Origin: Phycisphaerae bacterium
Lineage (GTDB): Bacteria; Planctomycetota; Phycisphaerae; UBA1845; Fen-1342
Assembly: GCA_030428945.1 (NCBI GenBank)
Contig: JAUIEC010000009.1
Span: 124,001 to 188,000 of the forward strand
Direction of reading: 5' to 3'
Length of the DNA stretch: 64,000 nucleotides
The position numbers and the translations under genes were made by a program. Positions 26,416-35,420 of the stretch are shown piece by piece. The notes under the pieces were generated by a model, which was not told where the DNA came from, did not search any database, and was given only the letters and a program-made list of their open reading frames with translations. Within the stretch, counting starts at the first letter, position 1. Each line of letters starts with the position of its first letter.

Positions 26416-27573
26416 ATGCGTCACCGCTACTTCGAGTTCAACGGCAAGTTATTCCGGTTCCAGGATGACCTGGACATCACCGAGGACTTCTTCGACTTCG
26501 TGCTGGCACACGGAGACGACGCCCTGCGGGCCGCCCAGATGATGGAGCAGGATCCCGACCACAGCGAGATGCTCGCGTCGCTGATCGAGCAGGGCCTGCT
26601 CGAGAAGGTCAAGGGACGCTTCCGCCTGACCCCGCGGGCCGTCAGCGCCATGCAGCGGCGGGCCCTGATGGAAGTCTTCAGCCGCATGAAACGCGGAACC
26701 CGCGAAGGACACGTCTCGCCCGACCACGGCGGCCCCGGCGAACGCATCGAGGGCAACCGCCCGTTCGAGTTCGGCGACCCGGCCTCGGAACTCGACCTGC
26801 TCGCCACGCTTCGCAACACGCTCGCCCGCCAGGCCCGGTCCGTGTCCGACCCGACCGGCAGCCTGCTGCCGCTGCGGATCGGAAACCGCGACCTCGAACG
26901 CTACGAGACCGAGTCGCGGACCAGTTGCAGCACCGTCGTGCTGATCGACCAGTCCGGCTCGATGGGCCGCTTCGGCCGCTTCATGCAGGCCAAGAAATGC
27001 GCCATGTCGCTGATCGCGCTGATCCGCCAGAAGTTCCCGTTCGACACGGTCGACCTGGTCGGGTTCGCCTCGGTCGCCGAGCAGATCGAGGAGTCGCGCC
27101 TGCCGCTGCTGATGCCGAAGCCGGTCACGATCTACGACCCCGTGATCCGCATGCGGGTCCCGCTCAACAAGACCGAGCAGGCTCCGCCGCACTTCACCAA
27201 CCTGCACATGGGCCTGCTGCAGGCCAGGCGGATCCTGCAGCGTCGCAGCGGCGACAACAAGATGATCTTCATCATCACCGACGGCCAGCCGACCGCCCAC
27301 GTCAAGGGCGACTACCTCTACCTGCTGTATCCGCCCAGCGAAGAGAGCCACTACACCACGCTTCAGGAAGCCTTCCTGATCGCCCGCCAGGACGTCCGCA
27401 TCTGCACGTTCGCCCTGACCGACGACTATTGGGACATGGACTGGCTCGGCTTCGTCAACGAACTCGGCCGCCTGACCCGCGGCGTCACCTTCCAGTGCGC
27501 CAGCGGCGACCTCTCCAGTTGCGTGATGGAAAGCTACCTGAGCGGACGACGCAAACGCACGTTCATCAGTTAA
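26416..27573 (+). CDS. von Willebrand factor A (VWA) domain protein
   Basis: 385 residues from the ATG at 26416, 7 bp behind GAGGGGAAC. The first ~150 residues are helical without recognisable motif (HRYFEFNGKLFRFQDDLDITEDFFDFVLAHG). A VWA domain follows at about 170-370: the metal-binding MIDAS motif is LIDQSGSMG, with a conserved Thr region near NLHMG and FIITDGQPT as the third ligand strand. Such proteins usually work with a MoxR-type AAA ATPase; none is adjacent, so a partner elsewhere is expected. A TACAAT -10-like element lies at 26390, with no clear -35. Confidence 0.85.
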   Translation: MRHRYFEFNGKLFRFQDDLDITEDFFDFVLAHGDDALRAAQMMEQDPDHSEMLASLIEQGLLEKVKGRFRLTPRAVSAMQRRALMEVFSRMKRGTREGHVSPDHGGPGERIEGNRPFEFGDPASELDLLATLRNTLARQARSVSDPTGSLLPLRIGNRDLERYETESRTSCSTVVLIDQSGSMGRFGRFMQAKKCAMSLIALIRQKFPFDTVDLVGFASVAEQIEESRLPLLMPKPVTIYDPVIRMRVPLNKTEQAPPHFTNLHMGLLQARRILQRRSGDNKMIFIITDGQPTAHVKGDYLYLLYPPSEESHYTTLQEAFLIARQDVRICTFALTDDYWDMDWLGFVNELGRLTRGVTFQCASGDLSSCVMESYLSGRRKRTFIS

Positions 27574-27774
27574 GGGCACGGCGGGAACCGACCGCCCGGC
27601 CGCGGATCCGGGCCTTTCCGCGCGGCCCCGTGTTCCCCCGCGGGTGGGTTTCGGTCAGACTATCGGGCGTTGGATCGCCGGAAAAACGAACGGACCGCGA
27701 GTATCCGGTCACAAAACTGTCGCCTGCTGCAAGAGTCGTGACGTTTCGCAACATCCTCTGAGGAAGCAAGCGCA

Positions 27775-28383
27775 ATGGGCGCAGGCACACGTACTGCCGA
27801 GTCGGACCCGAATGCCGTGAGTCGCGCGTCCAGCCCAGCGTCGCAGGATGACTTCGCCGGGCTGTTCGCCAAGCACCAGCGGGCCCTCTGGCTGATCGCC
27901 GTCAGCATGGTCCGCGACCACGCCCTCGCCGAGGACATCGTCCAGGAGGCGGCCATCACGGCCTATCGCAAGTTCGACCACTTCGAACCCGGCAGCAACT
28001 TCGGCGCCTGGATGGGACAGATCGTGCGGAACATCGCCCTCAACCAGGCCCGCAAACGCCGCAACCGCCGCGAAGCCGGCGTCGACCCCGGCGACCTGCA
28101 ACGACCGGCCGCCCCCGAGCAGCCCCCGACACTGGCCGCCAGCCAGGCGGGACGCGTCCCCGAACACCAGGGCTGGTTCGACGACGTCCTGCTGCGGGCC
28201 CTCGAAGCCCTGGCTGAAATCCCCCGGGCCTGCCTGCTGCTGCGGACGATCGAGGGGCTCAGCTACGCCGAAATCGCCGGCCTGCTCGAGATTCCGGAAG
28301 GCACCGCCATGAGTCACGTGCATCGCTCGCGGTCCACGCTTCGTCAGCAACTCGCCTCGGCCTACGGAGCGTCCCGCGCATGA
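27775..28383 (+). CDS. ECF-type RNA polymerase sigma factor
   Basis: 202 residues, ATG behind GAGGAAGCAAG. Region 2 runs from about residue 25 (FAGLFAKHQRALWLIAVSMVRDHALAEDIVQEAAITAYRKFDHF) with the DIVQEA core-binding motif; region 4 near residue 150-190 has GLSYAEIAGLLEIPEGTAMSHVHRSRSTLRQ, the promoter -35 recognition helix-turn-helix. It is an extracytoplasmic function factor, overlapping by 4 bp (ATGA) with the next gene, a putative anti-sigma factor. It may regulate its own promoter in the 200-bp region upstream, which has no other gene. Confidence 0.93.
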   Translation: MGAGTRTAESDPNAVSRASSPASQDDFAGLFAKHQRALWLIAVSMVRDHALAEDIVQEAAITAYRKFDHFEPGSNFGAWMGQIVRNIALNQARKRRNRREAGVDPGDLQRPAAPEQPPTLAASQAGRVPEHQGWFDDVLLRALEALAEIPRACLLLRTIEGLSYAEIAGLLEIPEGTAMSHVHRSRSTLRQQLASAYGASRA

Positions 28384-29168
28384 ACACCGAGCGATACGAA
28401 TCCCCGCTGGACGCCTACCTCGACGGGCAGATGACACCCGAGCAGCGCACCGCCTTCGAACAGAAGATCGCGGCCGACCCCGAACTGCAGGCCGCCGTCA
28501 GCCTGCAGCGCGAAATCGACGCCAGCCTGCTGCGGAACTTCGAGCCACCCCAGGTCGCAACGCCCTCCGCGCCACCCGTGACGCTGCGGGCCTGGTGGCG
28601 GCGGCCGGAACTGCTGGCCGTCGCGGCCACGGTGGCCGTGGCGGCGATCGGGCTGTGGCGCTGGTACGGACACGATCTGACCCCGCACGAGCGATACTGG
28701 CAGAGTTCGCCCCACGCGATGACCACGGTCTACCGCTACGAAATGGCGACCGACTACCGGGCGGACTGGGTCTGCGAGAATGACCAGCAGTTCGCCGGCA
28801 GCATCTGGGCCCGCTTCGGGCAGCCGCTCGTCCTCGGCGTCCTGCCCTCCGGCAGCGAGGCGATCGGGCTCAGCTACGCGAACACGATGAGCCCCGACGG
28901 CATGCACCTGCTCGCCCGCGTCGACGGCCGGCCGGTCCTGGTCTTCATCGAACGCGCGGCGGTCGGCGGCGATCAGTCGATCAGCGGGCTCGAACGCCTG
29001 CGGACCGGCCTGCGGCTGTTTTCCCGGACCCTGGGTGACCTGGTGCTCCACGAGGTCACGCCGCACGATCGGCCGCGGGTGCTCGACCACTTCTCGATTC
29101 CCGACGCGGACGAGGGCTGGCTGCGGGAAGGGGCCCGGGCCCTCGGAATTCGGGTCGATGGAAATTGA
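28380..29168 (+). CDS. Putative membrane anti-sigma factor
   Basis: 262 residues, overlapping the ECF sigma gene by 4 bp. The N-terminal ~60 residues (LDAYLDGQMTPEQRTAFEQKIAADPELQAAVSLQREID) are the helical anti-sigma module seen in planctomycete and other regulators: LxxYLDGxLxxxExxxxExxLxxDPEL. No HxxxCxxC zinc motif is present. A single membrane helix follows (ELLAVAATVAVAAIGLW, residues ~76-92), then a 170-residue extracytoplasmic part of unknown fold. Gene order and overlap support its pairing with the upstream sigma factor. Confidence 0.85.
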   Translation: MNTERYESPLDAYLDGQMTPEQRTAFEQKIAADPELQAAVSLQREIDASLLRNFEPPQVATPSAPPVTLRAWWRRPELLAVAATVAVAAIGLWRWYGHDLTPHERYWQSSPHAMTTVYRYEMATDYRADWVCENDQQFAGSIWARFGQPLVLGVLPSGSEAIGLSYANTMSPDGMHLLARVDGRPVLVFIERAAVGGDQSISGLERLRTGLRLFSRTLGDLVLHEVTPHDRPRVLDHFSIPDADEGWLREGARALGIRVDGN

Positions 29169-29193
29169 CAGCGGACTGCGCTTGCGTCACAAT
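29165..29193 (+). promoter_or_regulatory. Probable feoAB promoter
   Basis: TTGACA (29165-29170) and CACAAT (29188-29193) are 17 bp apart. The -35 overlaps the anti-sigma stop codon. The stretch 29187-29215 is AT-rich for this genome; no clear Fur box is seen, though a degenerate iron-responsive operator cannot be excluded. Confidence 0.5.
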
Positions 29194-29266
29194 CCTGACG
29201 ATTGAATACTTAAACACTCGCATGGATGCTAGTCTCCTATGTGAGCGAATCGTCACGGAGAATGTC

Positions 29267-29491
29267 ATGCAGCTCGCTGACGCCCCGGTCAACGCCGCAC
29301 TGAAAGTCCTCGAAGTCTCTGCAGGAAGTGCACTTAGCACCCGCCTGATGGAGATGGGACTGGTCGCCGGCACGCCGGTTCGCGTCGTGGGCCGCGCGCC
29401 CTTCGGCGGCGCTCTGCACGTCGACCTCTGCGACACCCACCTGGCGCTGCGCCGCACCGAGGCCGCCCTGGTCAGCGTGACCGCCTCCTGA
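29267..29491 (+). CDS. feoA: Ferrous iron transport protein A (FeoA)
   Basis: 74 residues from the ATG at 29267, just behind GGAG. It is the SH3-like FeoA domain: LKVLEVSAGSALSTRLMEMGLVAGTPVRVVGRAPFGGALHVDL with the MEMGL and G-x-P-V motifs. FeoA is a small cytosolic accessory of the FeoB ferrous iron permease. The feoB coding region opens about 40 bp downstream on the same strand. Confidence 0.9.
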   Translation: MQLADAPVNAALKVLEVSAGSALSTRLMEMGLVAGTPVRVVGRAPFGGALHVDLCDTHLALRRTEAALVSVTAS

Positions 29492-29534
29492 GGAACCCCC
29501 CGAAGCTCGTCACCGCGCGTAGAGGGGACCGGCG

Positions 29535-31772
29535 ATTTCCGAGCCGAATGCCCAGCCCCACGAGGCCGATTCCGCCCCCTGGCCGCCACCCCAGGCGGTC
29601 GTCCCCGGCGAACCCACCGGCGATCTCAAGCGCGGACGCGTTCCGCTTTATTCGAGCGTCGACCAGCGCGTCGTCGCGCTCGTCGGCAACCCCAATACCG
29701 GCAAGACCAGCCTGTTCAATTCCCTGACCGGGTTTCGCCGACACGTCGCCAACTATCCCGGGGTGACCGTCGAAGTGGCCCGCGGCCCCGTCCGCGATCC
29801 GTCCATGCGGATCGAACTGCTCGACCTGCCGGGTACCTACAGCATGGCCGCGCTGTCGCCGGACGAGTTGCTGGTCGGCGATGTACTCGCCGGTCGCGGA
29901 CGGCATGCCCGTCCGGATGCGCTGCTGATCGTCGTCGACGCCTCCAACCTGCGCCGGAACCTGTACCTCGTCAGCCAGTTGCTCGAGTACGAGATTCCGA
30001 CCGTCATCGCCCTGAACATGATCGATGTCGCCCGTGGCCGCGGACTGGTGATTCGCGCCCGGCGTCTGGCGAAGGAACTCGGCGTTCCGGTGGTTCCGGT
30101 TGTGGCCACGCAGCCCGGCACGCTCGACCCGCTGGTCGATGCGCTTCGCGGCGTGGCCGACCTGCCGCCCTCGGCCCCGCAGGTGGCGCTGCCGGCGCCG
30201 CTGCAGCAGGGGCTTGCATCACTGCCGGACATCGGGGCCTACCCCGAACGACTCCGTCTGCTGATTGACGAGGACGGTGCGACCGAACGCCGCTACCTGC
30301 ACGAGGGTGGCTCGGCCGAGGCGTTGCGGGCGGCCCGCGGGGTCGTCACCGCCGCGGGCGGGCAGGCCGGATCGCTGGAGGCCGAGTCGCGTTATCGCTG
30401 GGCCGACGCGATCATCGAACAGTCGGTGCAGCGTGCCGAGGGTCCGGTGCGAACGTGGTCCGAGCGGCTCGACCGGGTGATGACGCACCGCATCGGCGGC
30501 GTCGCGATCCTGCTGGTCGTGCTGTTCCTGGTGTTCCAGTCGGTCTTCACCTGGGCCGGGCCGGCGATGGATGCGATCGACGGGCTGTTCGGCGGCCTGT
30601 CGGAGTGGGTCGCGCCGTACCTGCCGGCCGGCGCGGTCCGCAGCCTGGTGACCGACGGGTTGATTGCCGGCGTCGGCGGCGTGCTGATCTTCCTGCCGCA
30701 GATCCTGATCCTGTTCGCGGTCATCGCCGTGCTGGAGGACTGCGGGTATCTCGCCCGGGCCGCCTACATGATGGACCAGTTGATGCGCGGCTTCGGCCTG
30801 ACCGGGCGGGCGTTCATTCCGCTGCTGTCGTCGTTCGCCTGCGCGGTCCCGGCGATCATGGGGACCCGCGCGATTCCCGATCGCCGCGAGCGTTTCACGA
30901 CGATCCTGGCGGCGCCGTTCATGAGTTGCTCCGCCCGCCTGCCGGTCTACGTGCTGATGATCTCGGCGTTCGTCGCGCCGGTGCCGGTCCTGGGGACCTG
31001 GCTGAACCGGCAGGGCGTGGTCATGTTCGCGATGTACCTCGTCGGCGTCGCCGCGGTGATTCCGTTCGCGTGGGTGCTGCGCCGGACGGCGTTTCGCGGC
31101 CCGGCCCCGGGCTTCCTGCTGGAACTGCCGCCGTACCGCGTGCCGCGCCCGCGGGCGATCTGGCAGCGGGTCCGGCAGGCCGGCTACGGCTTTCTCGTCC
31201 GGGCCGGAACGATCATCCTGGTGGTCAACATCGCCGTCTGGGCGCTGGGGTACTTCCCGCATTCGGCCGAGGTCGAGCAGGCCGTCCGGGCCGAGGCCGC
31301 CGCCGGTGACTGGTCGGAAGAGCGGTTGGAGCAGGAACTGGCCGGCGCGCACCTGCGGAACAGCTACCTGGGCCGGACGGGCCCGCTGCTGGAACCGCTC
31401 GTCCGTCCGCTGGGATGGGACTGGCGGATCGGGGTCGCGACCCTCGCGTCGTTCCCGGCCCGCGAAGTGATCATCGCCACGCTCGGCACCCTGTACAACC
31501 TCGGCGGCGACACCGACGAGGAGTCCCCCTCGCTGCGAGACGCCCTGCGGTCGGCAACCTGGCCGGACACCGGCGAGCCGGTTTTCGACCTTCCGGTGGC
31601 CCTGTCCGTGATGGTCTTCTTCGCGCTCTGCGCGCAGTGCTCGGCCACGCTGGTCGCGGTCGGTCGCGAGATGCGAAGCTGGGCCTGGCCGGTCGGGCTG
31701 TTCTTCTTCATGACCGCGGTCGCCTACGCCGCCGCCTGGGCCGTCTACCACGTCGCCAGGGGGGGGCTCTGA
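29535..31772 (+). CDS. feoB: Ferrous iron transporter FeoB, apparent ATT start
   Basis: 745 residues if translation begins at ATT 29535, which lies 7 bp behind AGAGGGG. The frame is bounded by TAG at 29520-29522, and no ATG, GTG or TTG occurs before the P-loop; the first GTG in frame (29763) would cut off the essential G1 motif. The protein has a GTPase domain (G1 GNPNTGKTS, G3 DLPGTYS, G4 NMID), the FeoB cytosolic helical region, then gate domains and about eight membrane helices with the CAVPAIMGTRAI block carrying the conserved Cys. It imports ferrous iron across the inner membrane. Typical FeoB length is 700-770. Confidence 0.93.
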   Translation: MSEPNAQPHEADSAPWPPPQAVVPGEPTGDLKRGRVPLYSSVDQRVVALVGNPNTGKTSLFNSLTGFRRHVANYPGVTVEVARGPVRDPSMRIELLDLPGTYSMAALSPDELLVGDVLAGRGRHARPDALLIVVDASNLRRNLYLVSQLLEYEIPTVIALNMIDVARGRGLVIRARRLAKELGVPVVPVVATQPGTLDPLVDALRGVADLPPSAPQVALPAPLQQGLASLPDIGAYPERLRLLIDEDGATERRYLHEGGSAEALRAARGVVTAAGGQAGSLEAESRYRWADAIIEQSVQRAEGPVRTWSERLDRVMTHRIGGVAILLVVLFLVFQSVFTWAGPAMDAIDGLFGGLSEWVAPYLPAGAVRSLVTDGLIAGVGGVLIFLPQILILFAVIAVLEDCGYLARAAYMMDQLMRGFGLTGRAFIPLLSSFACAVPAIMGTRAIPDRRERFTTILAAPFMSCSARLPVYVLMISAFVAPVPVLGTWLNRQGVVMFAMYLVGVAAVIPFAWVLRRTAFRGPAPGFLLELPPYRVPRPRAIWQRVRQAGYGFLVRAGTIILVVNIAVWALGYFPHSAEVEQAVRAEAAAGDWSEERLEQELAGAHLRNSYLGRTGPLLEPLVRPLGWDWRIGVATLASFPAREVIIATLGTLYNLGGDTDEESPSLRDALRSATWPDTGEPVFDLPVALSVMVFFALCAQCSATLVAVGREMRSWAWPVGLFFFMTAVAYAAAWAVYHVARGGL

Positions 31773-31915
31773 GGAGGGAGCGAGGGAGCCAGGGAGCAAG
31801 GGAGCAAGGCCAGAGTCTGCGTGAGACCCGCGCGGGGTGTGAGGACGACGCCACCGGAACCCTGTTTCTTGTTCCCTGCCTTGCTCCCTCGCTCCCTCGC
31901 TCCCTTGCTCCCTCC
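31773..31915. repeat. GGGAGCNA element with inverted arrays after feoB
   Basis: Directly after the feoB TGA, sense units of GGGAGCNA (31773-31809) are followed by a ~70-bp core and an inverted array (31880-31915). The remaining 119 bp to the kinase gene include a TAGTAT -10-like element (31981-31986) without a good -35. Confidence 0.8.
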
Positions 31916-32034
31916 TGAAGCCATTCGTGTTTTCGGACGATGGAGTCTCAGGGAAGCTGCGCAGCGGCCCCCGCATAGGCTAGTATGCGAGCACCGGCCG
32001 CCGGGGTGGATCTGCGGCCGGTTGGGAGGCCAGT

Positions 32035-32793
32035 ATGCATCACGATTCCGACCATCCTGAGGCCCGCGAACCGGGGTATCGGGCCTGGATGCCGTCGGCT
32101 CCGATCCGTCCGACGGGCGCGGGCTCGGTCGACATCTCCGGCTACCCGGGGCGGCTGATCGCCATCGAGGGAACCGACGCGGCCGGCCGATCCACGCAGA
32201 TTGCCCTCCTCCGCGAGTGGCTCGAAACGCAGGGCTACGGCGTGCTGCACACCGGGCAGACCCGGGGCCGCCTGGCCGGCAACGGCCTCCGCAAGGCCAA
32301 GCGGGGCACGACTCTCGGCCAGTTGACGCTCGACCTGTTCTACGCCACGGACTTCGCCGATCGCCTGGAGAACGAAGTGCTGCCGGCCCTGCGGGCCGGG
32401 TTCGTCGTGCTGACCGACCGCTACGTCAGCAGTGTGCTGGCCCGTTCGGTCGTACGAGGCATGGACGAGGCCTGGCTGCGTGATGTCTACAGCTTCGCTC
32501 CGCAGCCGCACCTGGTCTGCTACCTGCGCGTCGACGCCAACAGCCTGATCCCGCGCGTGCTCGGACGCGGCAAGTTCGACTACTGGGAGTCGGGCCTGGA
32601 CTTCCAGGAGGAGCGCGACCTGTACGCCTCCTTCGATCGCTACCAGCGCCGCCTGCTGAAGGTCTTCGACGAACTTTGCGATCACGGCGGCTTCGAGGTG
32701 ATCGACGCCAACCGCGGCATCGACCGCGTCTTCAGCGACCTGAAGGAACGAATCACGGCCGTGACCAGCGCGATGCGGACAACGGGCAAGTGA
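32035..32793 (+). CDS. Thymidylate-kinase-fold protein with Arg in the P-loop
   Basis: 252 residues, ATG behind GGGAGG. The core from residue 40 resembles dTMP kinases: P-loop IEGTDAAGRST (Arg52 replaces the invariant Walker A lysine), a FADRLENEVLPALRAG helix and VVLTDRYVSSVLA (the DRY motif). The dTMP-binding REPGGT motif is missing. A 40-residue N-terminal extension precedes the fold. Its closest visible relative is the protein at 35417, which has a normal P-loop. Both flank a CHAD-Ppx/GppA protein; the stop overlaps that gene's GTG by 4 bp. Activity is uncertain: the substrate may not be dTMP and catalysis may be impaired. Confidence 0.8.
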   Translation: MHHDSDHPEAREPGYRAWMPSAPIRPTGAGSVDISGYPGRLIAIEGTDAAGRSTQIALLREWLETQGYGVLHTGQTRGRLAGNGLRKAKRGTTLGQLTLDLFYATDFADRLENEVLPALRAGFVVLTDRYVSSVLARSVVRGMDEAWLRDVYSFAPQPHLVCYLRVDANSLIPRVLGRGKFDYWESGLDFQEERDLYASFDRYQRRLLKVFDELCDHGGFEVIDANRGIDRVFSDLKERITAVTSAMRTTGK

Positions 32794-35420
32794 CGACCCA
32801 GGCGCCTCAGCAGTGGATGGAAGGACTGCACGGGAGCATGGCGGCCGGGCTGGCCGCCCAGCGCGTTCTCGGTCAGCGGCTTGAAGCCGTCAGCGACCTG
32901 GTCTCCGCGCTCGAGGGGCGGAAGGACAGCGGACGCGCGCCGGTCGGCGAACTGCTGTCGTCCATCCAGCAGGCAACCACGGCGCTGCGGGCCTTTCGAG
33001 ACTTCTCGCCCACGACGTCTGCCAGCGGACTGCGACGACGGCTGAAGCGCCTCGCGCGGGCGGCCGAGGCGATCGTGCGGGCCGAAGACCAGTTGACGCG
33101 CCTCGCTGAACTCTCACCCGAAGACGAACCGGCCCGTCAGGCCGCGAACTGGGCCGACCGGGCCCTGATTCGTCGCCGGGCCCGCGCTGTCGCCAGCCTG
33201 GCGGCCGTCGTGGAACGCGAATCGGCCGAGGGCGTCCGCGTGGCGGTCGAGGCCCACCTCGGCGGCGTGGCGGCCCTTTGCGGTGACGCCCGGCAGGGTG
33301 GTCGGCGGACGCTGCTCGACATGGCCCGGCGGCAGCTTCCCGGCCTGGTCGAAGCGCTCCGCCAGGCGGCCGAGGGTGACCTCGCGGACGGAACCTGCCT
33401 GAAGGCGCTGCGGTCGGCCGGTGGTCGCCTGCGTCTGGCGATGGAACTCTTCGGTCCGTGCTTCGCGGACACGTTCCGGCGTGACTACCACGGCCTGCTC
33501 GAAGACCTGCTCGCCCAGTTGGACGACCTCGAGGCCCGCGACCGCTTCGTCGCCCGGCTTGGCAGGCTCGGTCGCAAGTCGAAGTGTCCGGACCGGAACC
33601 TGCGGCGCGGCCTGCGTTCGGTGCAGGAGCAGGTCGGTGCCGAGGCCGCCGCGCGGCGGGTCGCCTTCCGGGATCGCTGGTCACGCCCGGGCGCGTTCGT
33701 CTTCCTCGACCGGCTGGGCGAACTCGTTCGGCTGGGACCCGGCGGGCTGACCGCCAACGGCGCGACCTCGGCCGGACCGCGGCCGCGTCTGCGAAACGAG
33801 ATCCGGCAGCCGAGCAAGGTTCGCGTTGCTGCGATCGACGTCGGGACCAACAGCATTCGGCTGGTCGTGGCCGAGTCCGACCCGCGGATCAAGTTCCGGA
33901 TCATCGAGGATGTGAAGGAGACGACGCGGCTGGGGGCGGGGTTGTATTTCACCGGCCAGTTGCGGCTCGAGTCGGTGCGGCGATCCGTCCGGGCGCTCGG
34001 GCGGCTGAAGGCGATCGCCCAGAATCACCACGTCTCGCGGATCCGCGCGATCGCGACCTCGGCCGTTCGCGAGGCCTCCAACGGTGCGGCCTTCTCGGAA
34101 CTGGTCAAGCGGCGTGTCGGCCTGACGCTCGAGACGATTCCGGCCGAGGAGGAGGCCCGGCTCGCCCACGCCAGCGTGGCCAACTCGTTCGATCTCGAGG
34201 ACCAGCGGATCGCGGTGGTCGACATCGGCGGCGGCTCGACCGAAGTGGTCTTCAGCACGCACGGGTTCGTCGACACGATCGCGAAACTGCCGCTCGGCGC
34301 CGTGCACCTGACCGAGGCGTACAGCGGCCCGGACGCGGCCGGGCTGTACCGCTACGACGCGATGGTCAAGGCGATCGACAAGACGATCAAGGCGGGCATG
34401 CCCGAGTGGCACAACGATCCGGACGCGATCATCGGCACCGGCGGCACGTTCACGACGCTGGCGAAGATCTCGCTGCGGCGCGGCCTGTTTCGCAACGAGG
34501 AGGGTCGCCTGCCGTTCAACCTGCGGGGCTACAAGCTGCGGCACGGCGAGGTCCGGCAACTGCTCGACTGGTTGCGCGAGATGCCGGTCGGGGCGCGTCG
34601 CGAGGTCCCCGGCGTCAGCAGCCGGCGGGCCGAGATCGTCGTCGGCGGCCTCGCGATCGTCGAGCGGCTGATGACCGCCCTGCACGTCGACCGCGTCACG
34701 GTGCACGACGGCGGAATCCGGGACGGACTGCTGACGCAGATGATCGACGAACTCGGCTACCCGACCAGCGATCCGCGGATGCGCTCGGCCGAGACCGTCC
34801 GCCAGGTGCGGGCCTTCGCCCACCAGTGCGGCTACGGTCGCGAGCATGCCGAGCACGTCGCCCGCCTCTCGCTGCAGATCCTTGACCAGCTTGTCGCCCA
34901 GGCCCCGGAACGGACCGGCGAACTGCGGCAGCGGGCCCATCGCGACGTGCTGCAGGCGGCCGCGGTCCTGCACGAGATCGGCCAGCGAATCTCGTTCCGC
35001 CGATTCCACCGCCACAGTTACGACCTGATCGTCAAGAGTCACCTGTCGATCTTCGCGCGGCGTGAACTCGAGATCATCGCGAACGTCGCCCGCTATCATC
35101 GCGGCTCGGCGCCGAGCACGCGGCACGACTCGTACGCCCGCCTTTCGGCCAGCGATCAGCGCCTGGTGGCGGAACTGGCCGGGATCCTGCGGATCGCCGA
35201 CGGGCTCGATCGCAACCAGATGCAGAGCGTCCAGGCGGTGGCCGTGCATGTCGGGCCCCGGCGGGTGCGGTTCGCCGTGCAATCGGCTGACGATCCGGCG
35301 ATCAACCTGCGGGCGGCCGAGAAGAAGAGCGACGTGTTCGCGGCGGCCTTCGGGCTGCGGCCGGAGTTTACCTGGCGGCAGACGCCGCAGGCGAGTGAGG
35401 GGGCAGCGAGGCCACGATGA
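32790..35420 (+). CDS. CHAD - Ppx/GppA phosphatase - HD domain protein
   Basis: 876 residues from the GTG at 32790, whose G-T-G-A overlaps the previous stop. Residues ~10-300 form an all-helical region with CHAD features (polyphosphate-binding, Arg/His-rich), clearest in LKALRSAGGRLRLAMELFGPCF near 203 and the second-half HYHGLLEDLLAQL-like helices. Residues ~343-650 are a Ppx/GppA exopolyphosphatase/guanosine pentaphosphatase domain: AIDVGTNSIRLVV, TSAVREASN, VDIGGGSTEVVF and GTGGTFTTLA. Residues ~670-800 are an HD-type domain (HAEHVARLSLQI, AVLHEIGQ, HSYDLIVKS). Polyphosphate or (p)ppGpp-type substrates are expected. The stop overlaps the next ATG. Confidence 0.88.
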   Translation: MTTQAPQQWMEGLHGSMAAGLAAQRVLGQRLEAVSDLVSALEGRKDSGRAPVGELLSSIQQATTALRAFRDFSPTTSASGLRRRLKRLARAAEAIVRAEDQLTRLAELSPEDEPARQAANWADRALIRRRARAVASLAAVVERESAEGVRVAVEAHLGGVAALCGDARQGGRRTLLDMARRQLPGLVEALRQAAEGDLADGTCLKALRSAGGRLRLAMELFGPCFADTFRRDYHGLLEDLLAQLDDLEARDRFVARLGRLGRKSKCPDRNLRRGLRSVQEQVGAEAAARRVAFRDRWSRPGAFVFLDRLGELVRLGPGGLTANGATSAGPRPRLRNEIRQPSKVRVAAIDVGTNSIRLVVAESDPRIKFRIIEDVKETTRLGAGLYFTGQLRLESVRRSVRALGRLKAIAQNHHVSRIRAIATSAVREASNGAAFSELVKRRVGLTLETIPAEEEARLAHASVANSFDLEDQRIAVVDIGGGSTEVVFSTHGFVDTIAKLPLGAVHLTEAYSGPDAAGLYRYDAMVKAIDKTIKAGMPEWHNDPDAIIGTGGTFTTLAKISLRRGLFRNEEGRLPFNLRGYKLRHGEVRQLLDWLREMPVGARREVPGVSSRRAEIVVGGLAIVERLMTALHVDRVTVHDGGIRDGLLTQMIDELGYPTSDPRMRSAETVRQVRAFAHQCGYGREHAEHVARLSLQILDQLVAQAPERTGELRQRAHRDVLQAAAVLHEIGQRISFRRFHRHSYDLIVKSHLSIFARRELEIIANVARYHRGSAPSTRHDSYARLSASDQRLVAELAGILRIADGLDRNQMQSVQAVAVHVGPRRVRFAVQSADDPAINLRAAEKKSDVFAAAFGLRPEFTWRQTPQASEGAARPR

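Noticed and set aside
29548..29730. ATG-started frame as feoB N-terminus with a frameshift
   Set aside because: The ATG at 29548 is in a different frame and ends at a TGA after about 60 codons; the P-loop frame itself is continuous back to 29523.
30219..31976. 585-codon minus-strand open frame
   Set aside because: It is antisense to feoB and runs into the repeat array.
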